Shown: one piece after another, positions 19,142 through 27,893 of the stretch
Layout: each line of letters starts with the position of its first letter
Numbering within the stretch: position 1 is the first letter of the stretch
Program-made: the position numbers and the translations under genes
From: Terriglobales bacterium
GTDB lineage: Bacteria; Acidobacteriota; Terriglobia; Bryobacterales; Bryobacteraceae
Reading direction: 5' to 3'
DNA: 52,582 nucleotides
NCBI GenBank assembly: GCA_027485675.1
Contig: JAIXQP010000012.1
Span: forward strand, 1-52,582
Notes under the pieces: model-generated
Database searches by the model: none
Seen by the model: the letters and a program-made list of their open reading frames with translations, nothing else
Told to the model about the DNA's origin: nothing

Positions 19142-20520
19142 GGTCTGGTCAAAGCATATCGCGAGAAGATGCGCGTCGTCGACCCGTCATATTCGGCGAA
19201 GGCTTTGAAGTAGTCGCTCTGAGCTTTGATCTCCCGGAACTGGGCGTCGGCGGTAGCGAGTTCCCGGAGATTGACGAGGAACTGCGTCGAATCGCCGAGA
19301 TCGAATTTAGCGCGTTCGGCCTCTTCGAGCTGGCGGGCGGTAAGGACTTCATTACGCACCACGGCCAGGGTTTCGTAAGCCGCCTTGACGGCACTAACGG
19401 CGTCCTGCACATCGGCGACCACGCGGTCGCGGGAGAAGCGGAGTTCGGCTTCGATCTGCGACAGTTTGGCGGTCTGCTGGACGTTCTTGCCGATGGCTTT
19501 GCGGCGCTGAGCAGGGAGTTCGAAGATCAGGCCGGACTCGAGGTTGTTGCCGGCCTTGGTGATGGAGCCGGTGCCGGTATCACGGGAGTATTGGAGGAAG
19601 AAGTTGAGCTGCGGGGCGATCTGATTGCCGGCGAGTTGCACTTCCACCTGCTGCTGGTCCCGCTTAAAGAGCAGGCCGCGCACTTCGGGGCGTTGTTGAA
19701 TGGCGAAGGCGAGATCCTCGCGGATGCGGGCGTCGTCGAGGTCGCCGGGCGGCTCCGGGATGGGCGGGAGACGCTCGGGGGGCGGCTGGACGGGGGAGCC
19801 GTCGGCGGCGCGGAGGAAGAGCGAGAGTTCGATGGCGCGATTCTGCAGATTTCGTTCCGCGCCGACAACTGCACCGCGGCGGCGCAGAATGGTTTGCCGG
19901 TTGTCGGTGAGTTCGATGGGGGCGATGCTGCCCAGCTTCACCGATTCATCGATTTGGTTGTTGCGCTCTTCGGCCAGACGAAGGAGGGCCTGGGCAACCC
20001 GCAACTGCTGGCCGGCGGCGACCCATTCCCAAAACTGTTTGAGCGCTTCCTTGAAGAAGGTCAGACGGGATTTGTCGACACTGGTTTCGGCGACATCCCG
20101 CTGCAAGGCGTTGGTGCGGAGGCCGGCGCGCCGGGCATCGATCGCGCGGTCCTTAAGCAGGTTGGTGCGGAAACCGGCGCGGTACTCGCCCGCGGAAAGG
20201 GTGAGCGAGCGATCCTCGGCAGGGCTAAAACGGCCACGGCCGACCTTGTAGCCGCTATAGACGTCGGTGCCCCAGGCTTGCAGAGGCTGCTCGACGAGCG
20301 CTTCAAAGGTTTCGTTGCGGTAGAAGCCGAACTGTTCGACGTCCCCTTTGGCCTTGAGCTTGGTGTCGAATTCGCCTTTGGCCGAGATCTGGCCGCCCTC
20401 GGCGATACGCCGTTCTTCGAGAACGGCAGCCAACAGGGGAAAGTGCTGATTGACGGAACGCAGTACTTCTTCTGGAGTCAGAGGATCCAGGGCGAGGAGA
20501 GCGAAGACGGCAAAGATCAT
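19138..20520 (-). CDS. TolC-family outer membrane efflux/secretion protein
   Basis: 460 residues. A short hydrophobic N-terminus (MIFAVFALLAL) serves as signal sequence, followed by LTPEEVLRSV, the usual opening helix of the family. Two long alpha-hairpin repeats follow. One includes LAEERNNQIDESVKLGSIAPIELTDNR and the other RQLEEAERAKFDLGDSTQFLVNLRELATADAQ; both are typical OEP motifs. It forms the trimeric outer-membrane duct of a tripartite export system together with the HlyD-like and ABC proteins encoded just upstream. Its ATG shares a base with the HlyD stop (TAATG), so translation is coupled. Confidence 0.92.
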   Translation of the reverse strand: MIFAVFALLALDPLTPEEVLRSVNQHFPLLAAVLEERRIAEGGQISAKGEFDTKLKAKGDVEQFGFYRNETFEALVEQPLQAWGTDVYSGYKVGRGRFSPAEDRSLTLSAGEYRAGFRTNLLKDRAIDARRAGLRTNALQRDVAETSVDKSRLTFFKEALKQFWEWVAAGQQLRVAQALLRLAEERNNQIDESVKLGSIAPIELTDNRQTILRRRGAVVGAERNLQNRAIELSLFLRAADGSPVQPPPERLPPIPEPPGDLDDARIREDLAFAIQQRPEVRGLLFKRDQQQVEVQLAGNQIAPQLNFFLQYSRDTGTGSITKAGNNLESGLIFELPAQRRKAIGKNVQQTAKLSQIEAELRFSRDRVVADVQDAVSAVKAAYETLAVVRNEVLTARQLEEAERAKFDLGDSTQFLVNLRELATADAQFREIKAQSDYFKAFAEYDGSTTRIFSRYALTRP

Positions 20521-21839
20521 TATTTTTCTTTAGACGCGGCCTTACCCTTTCCGGGTTCGGTGGAAGCAATGACCGGCGGGAATCCATTGAATTGCCGCCA
20601 GAGTTCGAAGCCGAGAGGGACTTGGTTCAACAACACCCAGCCATTGGCGCGAACGCCCTGGCGCAAGTAGTTCTTGGTGGGCCAGGGTTCGTCGTTGGCG
20701 TCGTGCTGCACGAGGACGCGGAACTGACCGGCGCCATTGTCGGTGGAGTCCACAAGTTGGACGTGACCGCCGAAGGTGCCGACAGCGATGGAAGGCCAGC
20801 CGGCAAACTGGAGAGCGGGCCAGCCTTCAAACTGGAGCCGGACCGGGCTGCCTTCGCTGATGAGGGGCACGTCGTTCCCGTTGATCCACAGTTCAACAAC
20901 GTCTTTCGTGGTGGAGGGAACGAGGATGGCGATTTGTGCTCCGGCCTTCAGGAGTTCGCCATTCTGGCGGGCGACGACCCGGAAGATCTTGCCGTCGACG
21001 GGAGCCAGGACGCGCTGGGTGTTCTGGCGGGCGAGACGGACCTCCACTTTCGTCACTTCGGCACGGGCCTTGGCGACATCGGATTCGGCCGAGGCGTGGG
21101 CGCCCCAGGCCTCTTCAATACGGGAGCCGGCGTCGGCGTCGGTCCGGAGAAGTTCGCTATCGAGCGACAACTTTTCGCTCTTGGCGGCGTTGAGGGAGGC
21201 CGTGGCGCGTTCGACGTCCGCCACCTTCTGCGCGTAGTCCAGCTCCGCCAATTCGACGTTGCGGGTAGAGGTGAGCCCCTTCTTGGCCAAACCGGATTGG
21301 CGTTCCTGCTGCATTTTTGCGGTGATCAGGGCGGCCTTGGCCGCTTCGAGCGACTGCTGGGCCGCGGCGATGCGGTCGACCGACATTTGGACGCGGGCCT
21401 TGGCGGCGGAGACGCCGGTTTTCTGGCTCAGCTCGAGCGCGCGAATCCGGTCCTCGATCGTCTTAACCCGGCGGACAGCCGCCTCTTCGGTGCGGAGCAT
21501 CTGATCGCGCTCCTGGGTGAGGCGCTCGATCAACGAAGGATCGTTGTCGGTGAGATCTACAATGGGGTCATTCTTCTTGACGTCCGACCCTTCAACGACA
21601 TGCCACCGGGCAATCCGGCCATCGATGGGGGCTTCAATATTCTGTTGGCGCTCTTCGGGCGAGAAGGCGACCACGCGGCCCGAGCCAGGGATGTTCTGCT
21701 GCCAGGGGGTAATGGTAAGGGCGAGCGCCAGGACGATCATCAACACGACCAGGACGCGGGCCAGCGTGCGAGTGGCGCGGGGGGCCTGAATGGCGTGCAG
21801 CGCCACAAAGGCGGGAAGAGTATGCGAAGGGGAGCTCAT
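20520..21839 (-). CDS. HlyD-family periplasmic adaptor (membrane fusion protein)
   Basis: 439 residues. One transmembrane helix (~25-45) anchors a periplasmic body. A split biotinyl-lipoyl domain surrounds it: GRIARWHVVEGSDVKKNDPIVDL at ~74-96 and LAPVDGKIFRVVARQNGELLKAGAQIAILV later. A very long coiled-coil hairpin lies between (~100-270). Downstream are beta-barrel and membrane-proximal parts. It bridges the inner-membrane ABC protein and TolC. A Lys-rich tail (KGKAASKEK) ends the protein. The gene overlaps the ABC gene by 4 nt and the TolC gene by 1 nt, so the three are clearly one operon. Confidence 0.93.
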   Translation of the reverse strand: MSSPSHTLPAFVALHAIQAPRATRTLARVLVVLMIVLALALTITPWQQNIPGSGRVVAFSPEERQQNIEAPIDGRIARWHVVEGSDVKKNDPIVDLTDNDPSLIERLTQERDQMLRTEEAAVRRVKTIEDRIRALELSQKTGVSAAKARVQMSVDRIAAAQQSLEAAKAALITAKMQQERQSGLAKKGLTSTRNVELAELDYAQKVADVERATASLNAAKSEKLSLDSELLRTDADAGSRIEEAWGAHASAESDVAKARAEVTKVEVRLARQNTQRVLAPVDGKIFRVVARQNGELLKAGAQIAILVPSTTKDVVELWINGNDVPLISEGSPVRLQFEGWPALQFAGWPSIAVGTFGGHVQLVDSTDNGAGQFRVLVQHDANDEPWPTKNYLRQGVRANGWVLLNQVPLGFELWRQFNGFPPVIASTEPGKGKAASKEK

Positions 21840-23806
21840 GCGTGGACCTCAAGGAGATTGGAATCGCGAAGGTCGCCGTTTTCGAGGACGGCCAAACGGT
21901 TGCAGCGGGACAAGAGGTCAGGGCGCTCGGTGATGCAAATGAGCGTCCAGGGGGCGTTACGGTCAAACAGAACTTTGCAGATCTCTTCGCGCTCCTGAAT
22001 CCGGTCGATCTGGTCGAGGGCATCGTCAAGGATCAGCAGGCGGGGCTTGTTGGCGATGGCGCGAGCAATCATGAGGCGGCTGGCCTGGACGCGGGAGAGC
22101 GGGCGGCCGCTCGGATGGAGCTCCGTATTCATACCTTGCGGGAGGAGCTGCACTTCGTCGAGCAGGCCGACGCGGTCGAGCAGTTCGCGGGCCTCGTCGT
22201 GCGACAGATGCTGGCCCATGCGAAGGTTGTCGAGCAGCGTACCCGGGAAGATCTCGACGTCGCGGACGAGTGAGACGTGATTGCGGAGTTCGGCCAGTGG
22301 CAGATCGCGCAGATCGACGTTATTGAGGGTGATCAGGCCGGAATCGGGTTGACGGAGGCCGTAGAGCAGATCGGCGAGGGTGGACTTTCCGCTGCCGTTA
22401 TGGCCCATCAGGCCAAGCCATTCGCCGGGAGCAAGCTGGAAGTCGCCGATGGAAAGATTGTTGTAGCCCATCTGGCGGAAGTGGATTTTGACGGGCCCTT
22501 CGCCGGACAGGTGGGCTTCCCCGCCCTCCCGCTCGAGCGGCAGATCGATGACGTTGCCGAGTTTGTCGAGGCCTGCGAGGAGGTCGTAGTAGGTTTCCAG
22601 ATGCTTGCCGAACTTGGTGAAGCCGCTGACCATGAGGGTGACGACGAGTTCTGCGGCGACGAGCTGGCCGAGGGTGAGTTGGCGATCGATGACGAGATAG
22701 CCGCCGATGCCGAGGAGGATTGAGCTGGCGATGGCCTGCAGGGCGAAGGAGCCGACAGTCTGCCGGAGCAGGATAGAAAAATGCTTCTTGCGATAGTCGA
22801 GGTAGTGCTCAAGCAGGTGCTGGGAGTGCTCCATGGCAAACGAGGAACCAGAGGGCGACTTGAAGGCGATGAGGTGAGCGGCAATCTGCTCTAACCAGGC
22901 CTCCATGGCGTATTTGGCCTTGGACTCCTTGATCGCCGTATAGATGGCGCCGCGGCCCAGTACGAAGATGATAAACAACATCGCAAAAATGAGCAGGACG
23001 TCGAAGGCGAGCAGGAGGGGGTGATACAGCGCGACGAGCACCATGCCGATGGCGGTTTGCATGAAGATCGTGAGGCCATCAATCAGCAAGGTGGCGGCCG
23101 CCTTCTGCACCGTCACCACGTCAAAGAAGCGGTTGACGAGCTCCGGTCCGTGGTACTTGTCGAAGGCCTGAGCTTCGACTTTGAGGAGCCGGTGGGTGAA
23201 GTCCTGGGAGACGCGGGCGAAGACGCTGCGTTGGACCAGTTCAATGACGTAGAAGCGAAGCCCGTTCAACGCCGTGGAAAAGCCGAGGGCGAGGAAGACG
23301 AACAGGGTAAGGACAACGATGGGTTGAAGGACGGAGCCGAAGGCGACCGTATTGACGAGCGACTGGACGGCGATGGGGACAACGAGAGAGAGCAGGCCGA
23401 TGACGATCGAGTAGATAACCGCCACCCAGAGTGTGCTCTTCTCCCCGGCCAATAGCGCGCGCAGCCGCTGGTAGGGGGTCTCCTTGAAGCGCAGGGACTC
23501 AAGCGGGGCGGCCGGAATGGGAATCTGCCAATCGACCTCCGCATTCACGTTGGGGATGCCAAGCGCCTCGATGAGAGCTGGAACCGTGATCCAGCGGTCT
23601 CGGTTGCCGGGGGCGCCAAAGCGCACCCGCACCTTGCCTCGCTTGGCGTCAAACAGAGTGATCAATTCGTGATCACCCGAGCAGGTAGCGAGCCAAGGGG
23701 AGGAGGGGTCCACCTCCCGAAGAACCGCTCTGAGTGCGCGCCGGACCGGCAACGTAGATTGTTCGGAGGTGAAGTAGGCCTGCATTGATGTCACAGATGC
23801 AAACAT
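21836..23806 (-). CDS. type I secretion-like ABC transporter (fused permease/ATPase) with atypical ATPase motifs
   Basis: 656 residues. Residues 1-110 are a non-C39 N-terminal domain that I do not recognise. Six transmembrane helices span ~125-395 and the nucleotide-binding domain ~435-650. Walker A is intact (GHNGSGKST, 468-476). The other catalytic motifs are altered: the Q-loop Gln is missing (VSLVRDVEIF, 511-520), the signature reads LSRVQ (570-574) instead of LSGGQ, Walker B ends LILDD so Asp595 replaces the catalytic Glu, and the switch His is Glu627 (CITERPD). The protein heads an operon with HlyD- and TolC-like genes and should export a peptide or protein, but no obvious substrate lies in the operon. 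Two possible starts exist (23806 and 23785); neither has a good ribosome site. Confidence 0.9.
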   Translation of the reverse strand: MFASVTSMQAYFTSEQSTLPVRRALRAVLREVDPSSPWLATCSGDHELITLFDAKRGKVRVRFGAPGNRDRWITVPALIEALGIPNVNAEVDWQIPIPAAPLESLRFKETPYQRLRALLAGEKSTLWVAVIYSIVIGLLSLVVPIAVQSLVNTVAFGSVLQPIVVLTLFVFLALGFSTALNGLRFYVIELVQRSVFARVSQDFTHRLLKVEAQAFDKYHGPELVNRFFDVVTVQKAAATLLIDGLTIFMQTAIGMVLVALYHPLLLAFDVLLIFAMLFIIFVLGRGAIYTAIKESKAKYAMEAWLEQIAAHLIAFKSPSGSSFAMEHSQHLLEHYLDYRKKHFSILLRQTVGSFALQAIASSILLGIGGYLVIDRQLTLGQLVAAELVVTLMVSGFTKFGKHLETYYDLLAGLDKLGNVIDLPLEREGGEAHLSGEGPVKIHFRQMGYNNLSIGDFQLAPGEWLGLMGHNGSGKSTLADLLYGLRQPDSGLITLNNVDLRDLPLAELRNHVSLVRDVEIFPGTLLDNLRMGQHLSHDEARELLDRVGLLDEVQLLPQGMNTELHPSGRPLSRVQASRLMIARAIANKPRLLILDDALDQIDRIQEREEICKVLFDRNAPWTLICITERPDLLSRCNRLAVLENGDLRDSNLLEVHA

Positions 23807-23816
23807 GCGAATGTCT

Positions 23817-23824
23817 GCATATAT
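23817..23824. promoter_or_regulatory. operator-like GCATATAT box at the export-operon promoter
   Basis: GCATATAT here equals one half of the perfect palindrome at 23878-23891. It sits just downstream of the predicted -10 of the export operon, around its transcription start. Occupancy by the divergently encoded ArsR-type regulator would block transcription. A GAATGT element next to it recurs, inverted, beside the other site. Confidence 0.5.
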
Positions 23825-23826
23825 CT

Positions 23827-23854
23827 AGAATACCAGGATGGGATAGCGAGTCAA
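23827..23854 (-). promoter_or_regulatory. sigma70-like promoter of the ABC/HlyD/TolC operon
   Basis: Minus-strand TTGACT (23854-23849), a 16-bp spacer and TATTCT (23832-23827). The start would fall near 23820, inside the GCATATAT box and about 15 nt before the ATG at 23806, leaving almost no leader. Confidence 0.55.
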
Positions 23855-23860
23855 GAGCCA

Positions 23861-23891
23861 TTGACAAAAACATTCAAATATATGCATATAT
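23861..23891 (+). promoter_or_regulatory. promoter and perfect palindromic operator of the ArsR-type regulator
   Basis: A consensus TTGACA at 23861-23866 is followed by AT-rich sequence that includes the 14-bp perfect palindrome ATATATGCATATAT (23878-23891). This overlaps the place where the -10 should be (CATATA at 23885-23890, spacer 18). A flanking ATTCA on the left and TGAA on the right extend the partial symmetry, resembling the 12-2-12 sites of ArsR/SmtB regulators. The layout predicts autorepression. Confidence 0.6.
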
Positions 23892-24288
23892 GAAGTTAAG
23901 CATGCCTTTTCGTGACATAGCATCTAAAGAACTCGCCAAGGTGTTCGCCGTTCTTTCGCACCCCGACCGGGTCCGGATCATTGAGGAGCTTGGATCGGGA
24001 GAAAAGGACGTCAATTCGATGCAGGCGGTATTGGGAGTGAGCCATTCGCGGACCTCGCAGAACCTGGCGGTCCTGCGGACCAACCGGATTGTGATTGAGC
24101 GACGGGACGGCCGTCATGTCTACTATCGGCTGGCGCAGCCGGAGTTTGCAGGGTGGGTACTAGAGGGATTGCGCTTTATCGAGAGGGATCTGCAGGCCTC
24201 CGGCGCGCGATTGACGGCGTTTGAGGAGGCCCGGCAGACGTGGAGTTTGGAGCAGAATCCGGAACTATTTCTTACCAATGGCGATTAG
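23890..24288 (+). CDS. ArsR-family winged-helix transcriptional regulator
   Basis: About 132 residues from the ATG at 23890 (128 from the ATG at 23902). A longer in-frame reading from a TTG at 23785 would run through the operator and is unlikely. The core is FAVLSHPDRVRIIEEL, NSMQAVLGVSHSRTSQNLAVLRTNRIVIERRDGRHVYYRL, the standard ArsR helix-turn-helix and beta-wing. There is no CxC metal site, so the inducer is probably not a soft metal bound in the classic alpha3 way. If transcription starts near 23897, the 23902 ATG would be read leaderless. The gene is divergent from the export operon it probably represses. Its last 24 bp overlap the end of the convergent PQQ-propeller gene. Confidence 0.9.
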   Translation: MKLSMPFRDIASKELAKVFAVLSHPDRVRIIEELGSGEKDVNSMQAVLGVSHSRTSQNLAVLRTNRIVIERRDGRHVYYRLAQPEFAGWVLEGLRFIERDLQASGARLTAFEEARQTWSLEQNPELFLTNGD

Positions 24289-25668
24289 CTGGTTGCGATT
24301 GACGACGTAGATGGCGCCGTTGGCCGGGGTGGGGGTGGAGTAGATCGAGCTCCCCATGTTGGTTTCAAACAGCACCTTTTTGGTGCGGCCGGAGGCGAGC
24401 ACGACGAGATCGCCGTCCTCATCGCCGATGTAGACCTTGCCGTCGATGATGATCGGGGAGCCCCAGACGGCGGCAAGGAGGTCGTGGACCCACACCTGCT
24501 GTCCAGTCTTGGCGTCGACGCAGTGGACGAAGCCGCTGAAGTCGGAGTAGTAGAGCAGGCCGTCCAGATAGGCTCCGGTGGAAATTGAGCGGCGGATCTT
24601 GTCGTAGTGCCAGATGAGGCCGGTTTTGGTGATATCGCCACGCTTGGTGCCATCGACGGCGTAGAGGTGGCCGACGCCTTCGCCGTGTTCGGGGTCCTGC
24701 CCGTTGGCGATGTAGATGATGCCGTTGACGATGATGGGCGTCGAGATGACTTCGTTCCGGGTTTTCGGCCAGACGGAGTCCTTGGGATTCATGTCGAACT
24801 CCCAGAGCTTCTTGCCGGTGGCGGCTTCGTAGCCGCGCAGCCAGCCGTCCCCCTGGCCGATCACGGCCTGCATGACGCCACCGATTTCGCCAGCCGCGGC
24901 GCTCGACCATTGGCCGTGGAGGATGCGGTCGCCGACGGAGTTATCCTCCCAGATGAGTTTGCCGGTCTTTTTGTTGATGGCGATGATGGCCGGGGTTTTA
25001 GGCGAAGGGACATTGACGTGGCTTTCGTCCTGACCGTTCGAGGTGGAGATGATGACCAGGTCGCCGACGATGACCGGCGAGGAGTTGGACATGTTGTGGG
25101 GACCGTTGCCGAGCTCCTCCATCATGTCGTAGCGCCAGAGGATATCGCCGTCCTTAGGGCCGGTGAACTTTTCATCCTTCACGCCGTCGTTGCCGTTGGC
25201 CATGCCCTTCAAGTCGGCGGCAATGAGTTCGCTCCGGTTGGAGACGTAGTAAACGATGCCGTTTTCGACGAGAGGCGAGGAGCAGATGCCCTGGTAGGGC
25301 CAGTCGTTCACCCGGCCGGCCGCCAGCTTTTCGTGGGTGATCTGCCAGAGGAATTCGCCGTCCGTTTCGCGGAAGGCCATCAGGACGCCGCGGTCGCCCG
25401 GCTGTTTGGGATCGCGCAACGCTTCGTTGTTCGTACCGACGAGAACCACGCCTTCGGCCACCACGGGATTGCCGTAGCTTTGCGAACCGAGCGAGGCGAT
25501 CCAGCGGATATTCTCTTTTTTGGCGTAGTCCCAGGCATCGGGCACGCCTTTCATGAGGGAGACCAGATTCCGGTGCGGGGCGCCGCCCCACATGGGCCAC
25601 TCTTTATCGTCGGCCAACAGCGAAAAGGCGCCGAAGACGGCGAGGATGAGCAGTGTTTTTGTCCGCAT
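24265..25668 (-). CDS. exported PQQ-type beta-propeller protein
   Basis: 467 residues with a signal peptide (~1-19, ending SLLAD). The mature part opens with DKEWPMWGGAPHRN, the start typical of these propellers. It then has repeated blades of the form SPLVENGIVYYV...LIAADL, TPIIVNGIIYIANGQ...LYAVDG and SPIIIDGKVYIGDEDGDLVVL. This is the PQQ_2/BamB-like fold but without evidence of a PQQ-dehydrogenase active site. It lies 3 bp after the other propeller gene and forms a two-gene operon with it. It is likely a periplasmic binding or scaffold protein; the ligand is unknown. Confidence 0.88.
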   Translation of the reverse strand: MRTKTLLILAVFGAFSLLADDKEWPMWGGAPHRNLVSLMKGVPDAWDYAKKENIRWIASLGSQSYGNPVVAEGVVLVGTNNEALRDPKQPGDRGVLMAFRETDGEFLWQITHEKLAAGRVNDWPYQGICSSPLVENGIVYYVSNRSELIAADLKGMANGNDGVKDEKFTGPKDGDILWRYDMMEELGNGPHNMSNSSPVIVGDLVIISTSNGQDESHVNVPSPKTPAIIAINKKTGKLIWEDNSVGDRILHGQWSSAAAGEIGGVMQAVIGQGDGWLRGYEAATGKKLWEFDMNPKDSVWPKTRNEVISTPIIVNGIIYIANGQDPEHGEGVGHLYAVDGTKRGDITKTGLIWHYDKIRRSISTGAYLDGLLYYSDFSGFVHCVDAKTGQQVWVHDLLAAVWGSPIIIDGKVYIGDEDGDLVVLASGRTKKVLFETNMGSSIYSTPTPANGAIYVVNRNQLIAIGKK

Positions 25669-25670
25669 AG

Positions 25671-27854
25671 TTAGTTCTTAGTTACCTTGAGGTTGTCGAG
25701 GGCGACTTCGACGGGCGCGTCGGCGTAGAGTCCGGCGGCGCCAAAGTGGAGGGCATGAGAGGGCGGATCCACGCGTTCCACGGTCCATTCGGCGGGTTCC
25801 GGCTCTCCTTTCACCCAGGCCTTGCCTTGCACCTTGACGCTCTTGTCGGCCAGCGTCTCGACGCGCAGTTTCAGGCTGTACCAGGTGTCCCACTTCCAGG
25901 GGAATTTCTTGCTGACGGTCCGCTCGGTTTCCGGCTGCCAGCTTTGCAGTTCGATCTTTTCGGCATTGCCAAACAGGATCAGGTTGTAGCGTTGGGCGAC
26001 GAGACCCACGTCGCCCATCTGGCGGCGCTTTTGCGTCGAGCGGACGTCGCCTTCGACTGTATAGTTGGCCATGTCGACGGGGCCGAAGAAGACGCGGGCC
26101 CGCTTGGTGGCCGGGTTATCGGCGAACTTGATCAGCGCCCGGTTGCCTTCTTCCTGGCGCACTTCAAACTTCGTGTTGCAGTTGATCCACTCCATGGGCA
26201 CTTTGCCCGGATCCACCTTTTCAAAATCCCAGCTCCAGTTGAGCGCTGGAACGATGCGGGCGCGGGCGGCGCCGGTGACCCCGCCAACGGTGGCTTTCAA
26301 CAGACCGGCCTGGGCGACAGAGTCGGCGGCGGCGACATACTTGCCGGCGTCGGAGATCATGCCTTTCAAGCCTTCGAGCGTCCAGGTGGCTTTCTCTTCC
26401 CGAATAAAGTTTCCGGCGGCGTCGAAGCTGCGCACGCGGAAGTTGGCGGATTCGCCAGGCTTCAGCGTAACTTCGGCGGGAACCACTTGAACAAAAGCCA
26501 CGGCGGCAGCGGCCGGGGCGTTGCGGGGCGCCGGCAGAGCCAGTTTGGCGCCGGGCTGCTTCTTGCCGATGGCGTAGGTGCCTTTGGTGGTGACCAGGAA
26601 GACCCGGCCTTCGCTGACGGCCACCGAGCCGAGGATCTTTTCCCCTTCATCGTCCCCGGTGGCGGTCGTCGATTGCGGGAAGGTCACTTCGCTCAGCGTT
26701 TCGACGCGATCATTGTGCGGCTTCAAAATAAAAAACTTGCCGTTCTCGGTGCCGACGTAGATCTTGCCGTCGGCGAGTACGGGCGAAGCCCGCTGGATGG
26801 TGCCGAGTTGGTGCTTCCAGATCTGGCGGCCATTGATGACGTCGAAGGCGAACATGTTCGCCGAGTTATCGATCTGAATGAGGCGGTCCCCATCGATGAT
26901 GGGCGAGGAGAAGCCCAACTGGAGGCCGGGGAAATAGAACTTGGCCTGCTCCTTCTTGATTGGCCCTTTGAGGGTGGCGTCGACGGCGCTGAACAGGCCC
27001 ATTTCGCTCGTGTCGAGATTCTCTTCACTATGCGAGATATAGGCGGTGGTGCCGTTGACGACGACGCCGGTGTTGATGCCGCGCTTGGAGACTTCGTAGC
27101 GCCATGCGGGTACGCCCGTCTGCGGCTGGATGGCGTGGACGTTACCGTCGCCGCCGCCGGCGATGAGGAGGCGGACGCCCTTCACGTCGACGATATTGGT
27201 GGGGCTATAAGTGGTGTCGTAGGGGCGGCCGCCGGGAGCGCTGATATAGGCGAGTTCGCCGTTCTTCCGGTCGAAGGCGAAGAAGCGATGGCCGGCGCGG
27301 GAGTACTGGCCCCAGCCGGTGGAGACGCCGGAGATGATCACCAAGTCCCCGTCAATGGCCGGGGAGACGGTGCGGCCGCCGTGCGTCGTGACGAAACCGA
27401 ACTCTTCGGCGAGCGGCCGCTCCCAAATCAGTTTGCCCAGGCGCGAAAACGCGGCCAAGGTGCCATGGACGCTGAGCACATAGACGTTGCCGGAGATGGG
27501 ATCAACGGCGGGCGAAGACCAGGCGGCGCGGTGGGGTGGCACATCGCTCGAGTAGATCTTGATGGGCTGCTGCCAGACGGGCTTGCCGGTATCGGCATTC
27601 AGGCAAACGAGCAGTTCCTGCAGCGTCTTGCCTTTGCCCAAGGTGGTCAACAGATAGAGGTGATCGCCATGGACAACGGGGCCGGAGCGGCCGCCAACCG
27701 GCGCTTTCCAGGCCAGATTTTGTCCCGCGGGCGTCCAGGTAGCGGGAAGATTCTTTTCCGGGCTGGTGCCGTCGCGAAGCGGACCCCGCCAATCCAGCCA
27801 GTCGCCGGCGAAGAGGGTCGCCGCAAGGCCCATCCCAAGGAGTAATCGCTGCAT
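25671..27854 (-). CDS. large exported PQQ-type beta-propeller protein with C-terminal beta-sandwich region
   Basis: 727 residues from the ATG at 27854, which has GAAGG 6 nt upstream; an ATG at 27866 would add MKAT. A signal peptide is followed by DWLDWRGPLRDG and propeller blades over ~20-420 (GPVVHGDHLYLL, SPAVDPISGNVYVLS, SPVLADGKIYVGTENGKFFIL). Residues ~430-530 include an Ig-like stretch (FVQVVPAEVTLKPGESANFRVR). Residues ~540-727 look like a laminin-G/concanavalin-type beta-sandwich (WSWDFEKVDPGKVPMEWI..., LHFGAAGLYADAPVEVALDNLKV), a layout found in sugar-polymer-associated proteins. It is co-transcribed with the smaller propeller downstream. Function beyond periplasmic binding is not visible. 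Confidence 0.87.
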   Translation of the reverse strand: MQRLLLGMGLAATLFAGDWLDWRGPLRDGTSPEKNLPATWTPAGQNLAWKAPVGGRSGPVVHGDHLYLLTTLGKGKTLQELLVCLNADTGKPVWQQPIKIYSSDVPPHRAAWSSPAVDPISGNVYVLSVHGTLAAFSRLGKLIWERPLAEEFGFVTTHGGRTVSPAIDGDLVIISGVSTGWGQYSRAGHRFFAFDRKNGELAYISAPGGRPYDTTYSPTNIVDVKGVRLLIAGGGDGNVHAIQPQTGVPAWRYEVSKRGINTGVVVNGTTAYISHSEENLDTSEMGLFSAVDATLKGPIKKEQAKFYFPGLQLGFSSPIIDGDRLIQIDNSANMFAFDVINGRQIWKHQLGTIQRASPVLADGKIYVGTENGKFFILKPHNDRVETLSEVTFPQSTTATGDDEGEKILGSVAVSEGRVFLVTTKGTYAIGKKQPGAKLALPAPRNAPAAAAVAFVQVVPAEVTLKPGESANFRVRSFDAAGNFIREEKATWTLEGLKGMISDAGKYVAAADSVAQAGLLKATVGGVTGAARARIVPALNWSWDFEKVDPGKVPMEWINCNTKFEVRQEEGNRALIKFADNPATKRARVFFGPVDMANYTVEGDVRSTQKRRQMGDVGLVAQRYNLILFGNAEKIELQSWQPETERTVSKKFPWKWDTWYSLKLRVETLADKSVKVQGKAWVKGEPEPAEWTVERVDPPSHALHFGAAGLYADAPVEVALDNLKVTKN

Positions 27855-27893
27855 AGTCGCCTTCATTCTATCGCTATCGGGTATCGGCCATCG

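Noticed and set aside
25746-27845. 699-residue plus-strand open frame
   Set aside because: Antisense to the PQQ-propeller gene, with Gly/Ala/Asp-rich low-complexity translation.
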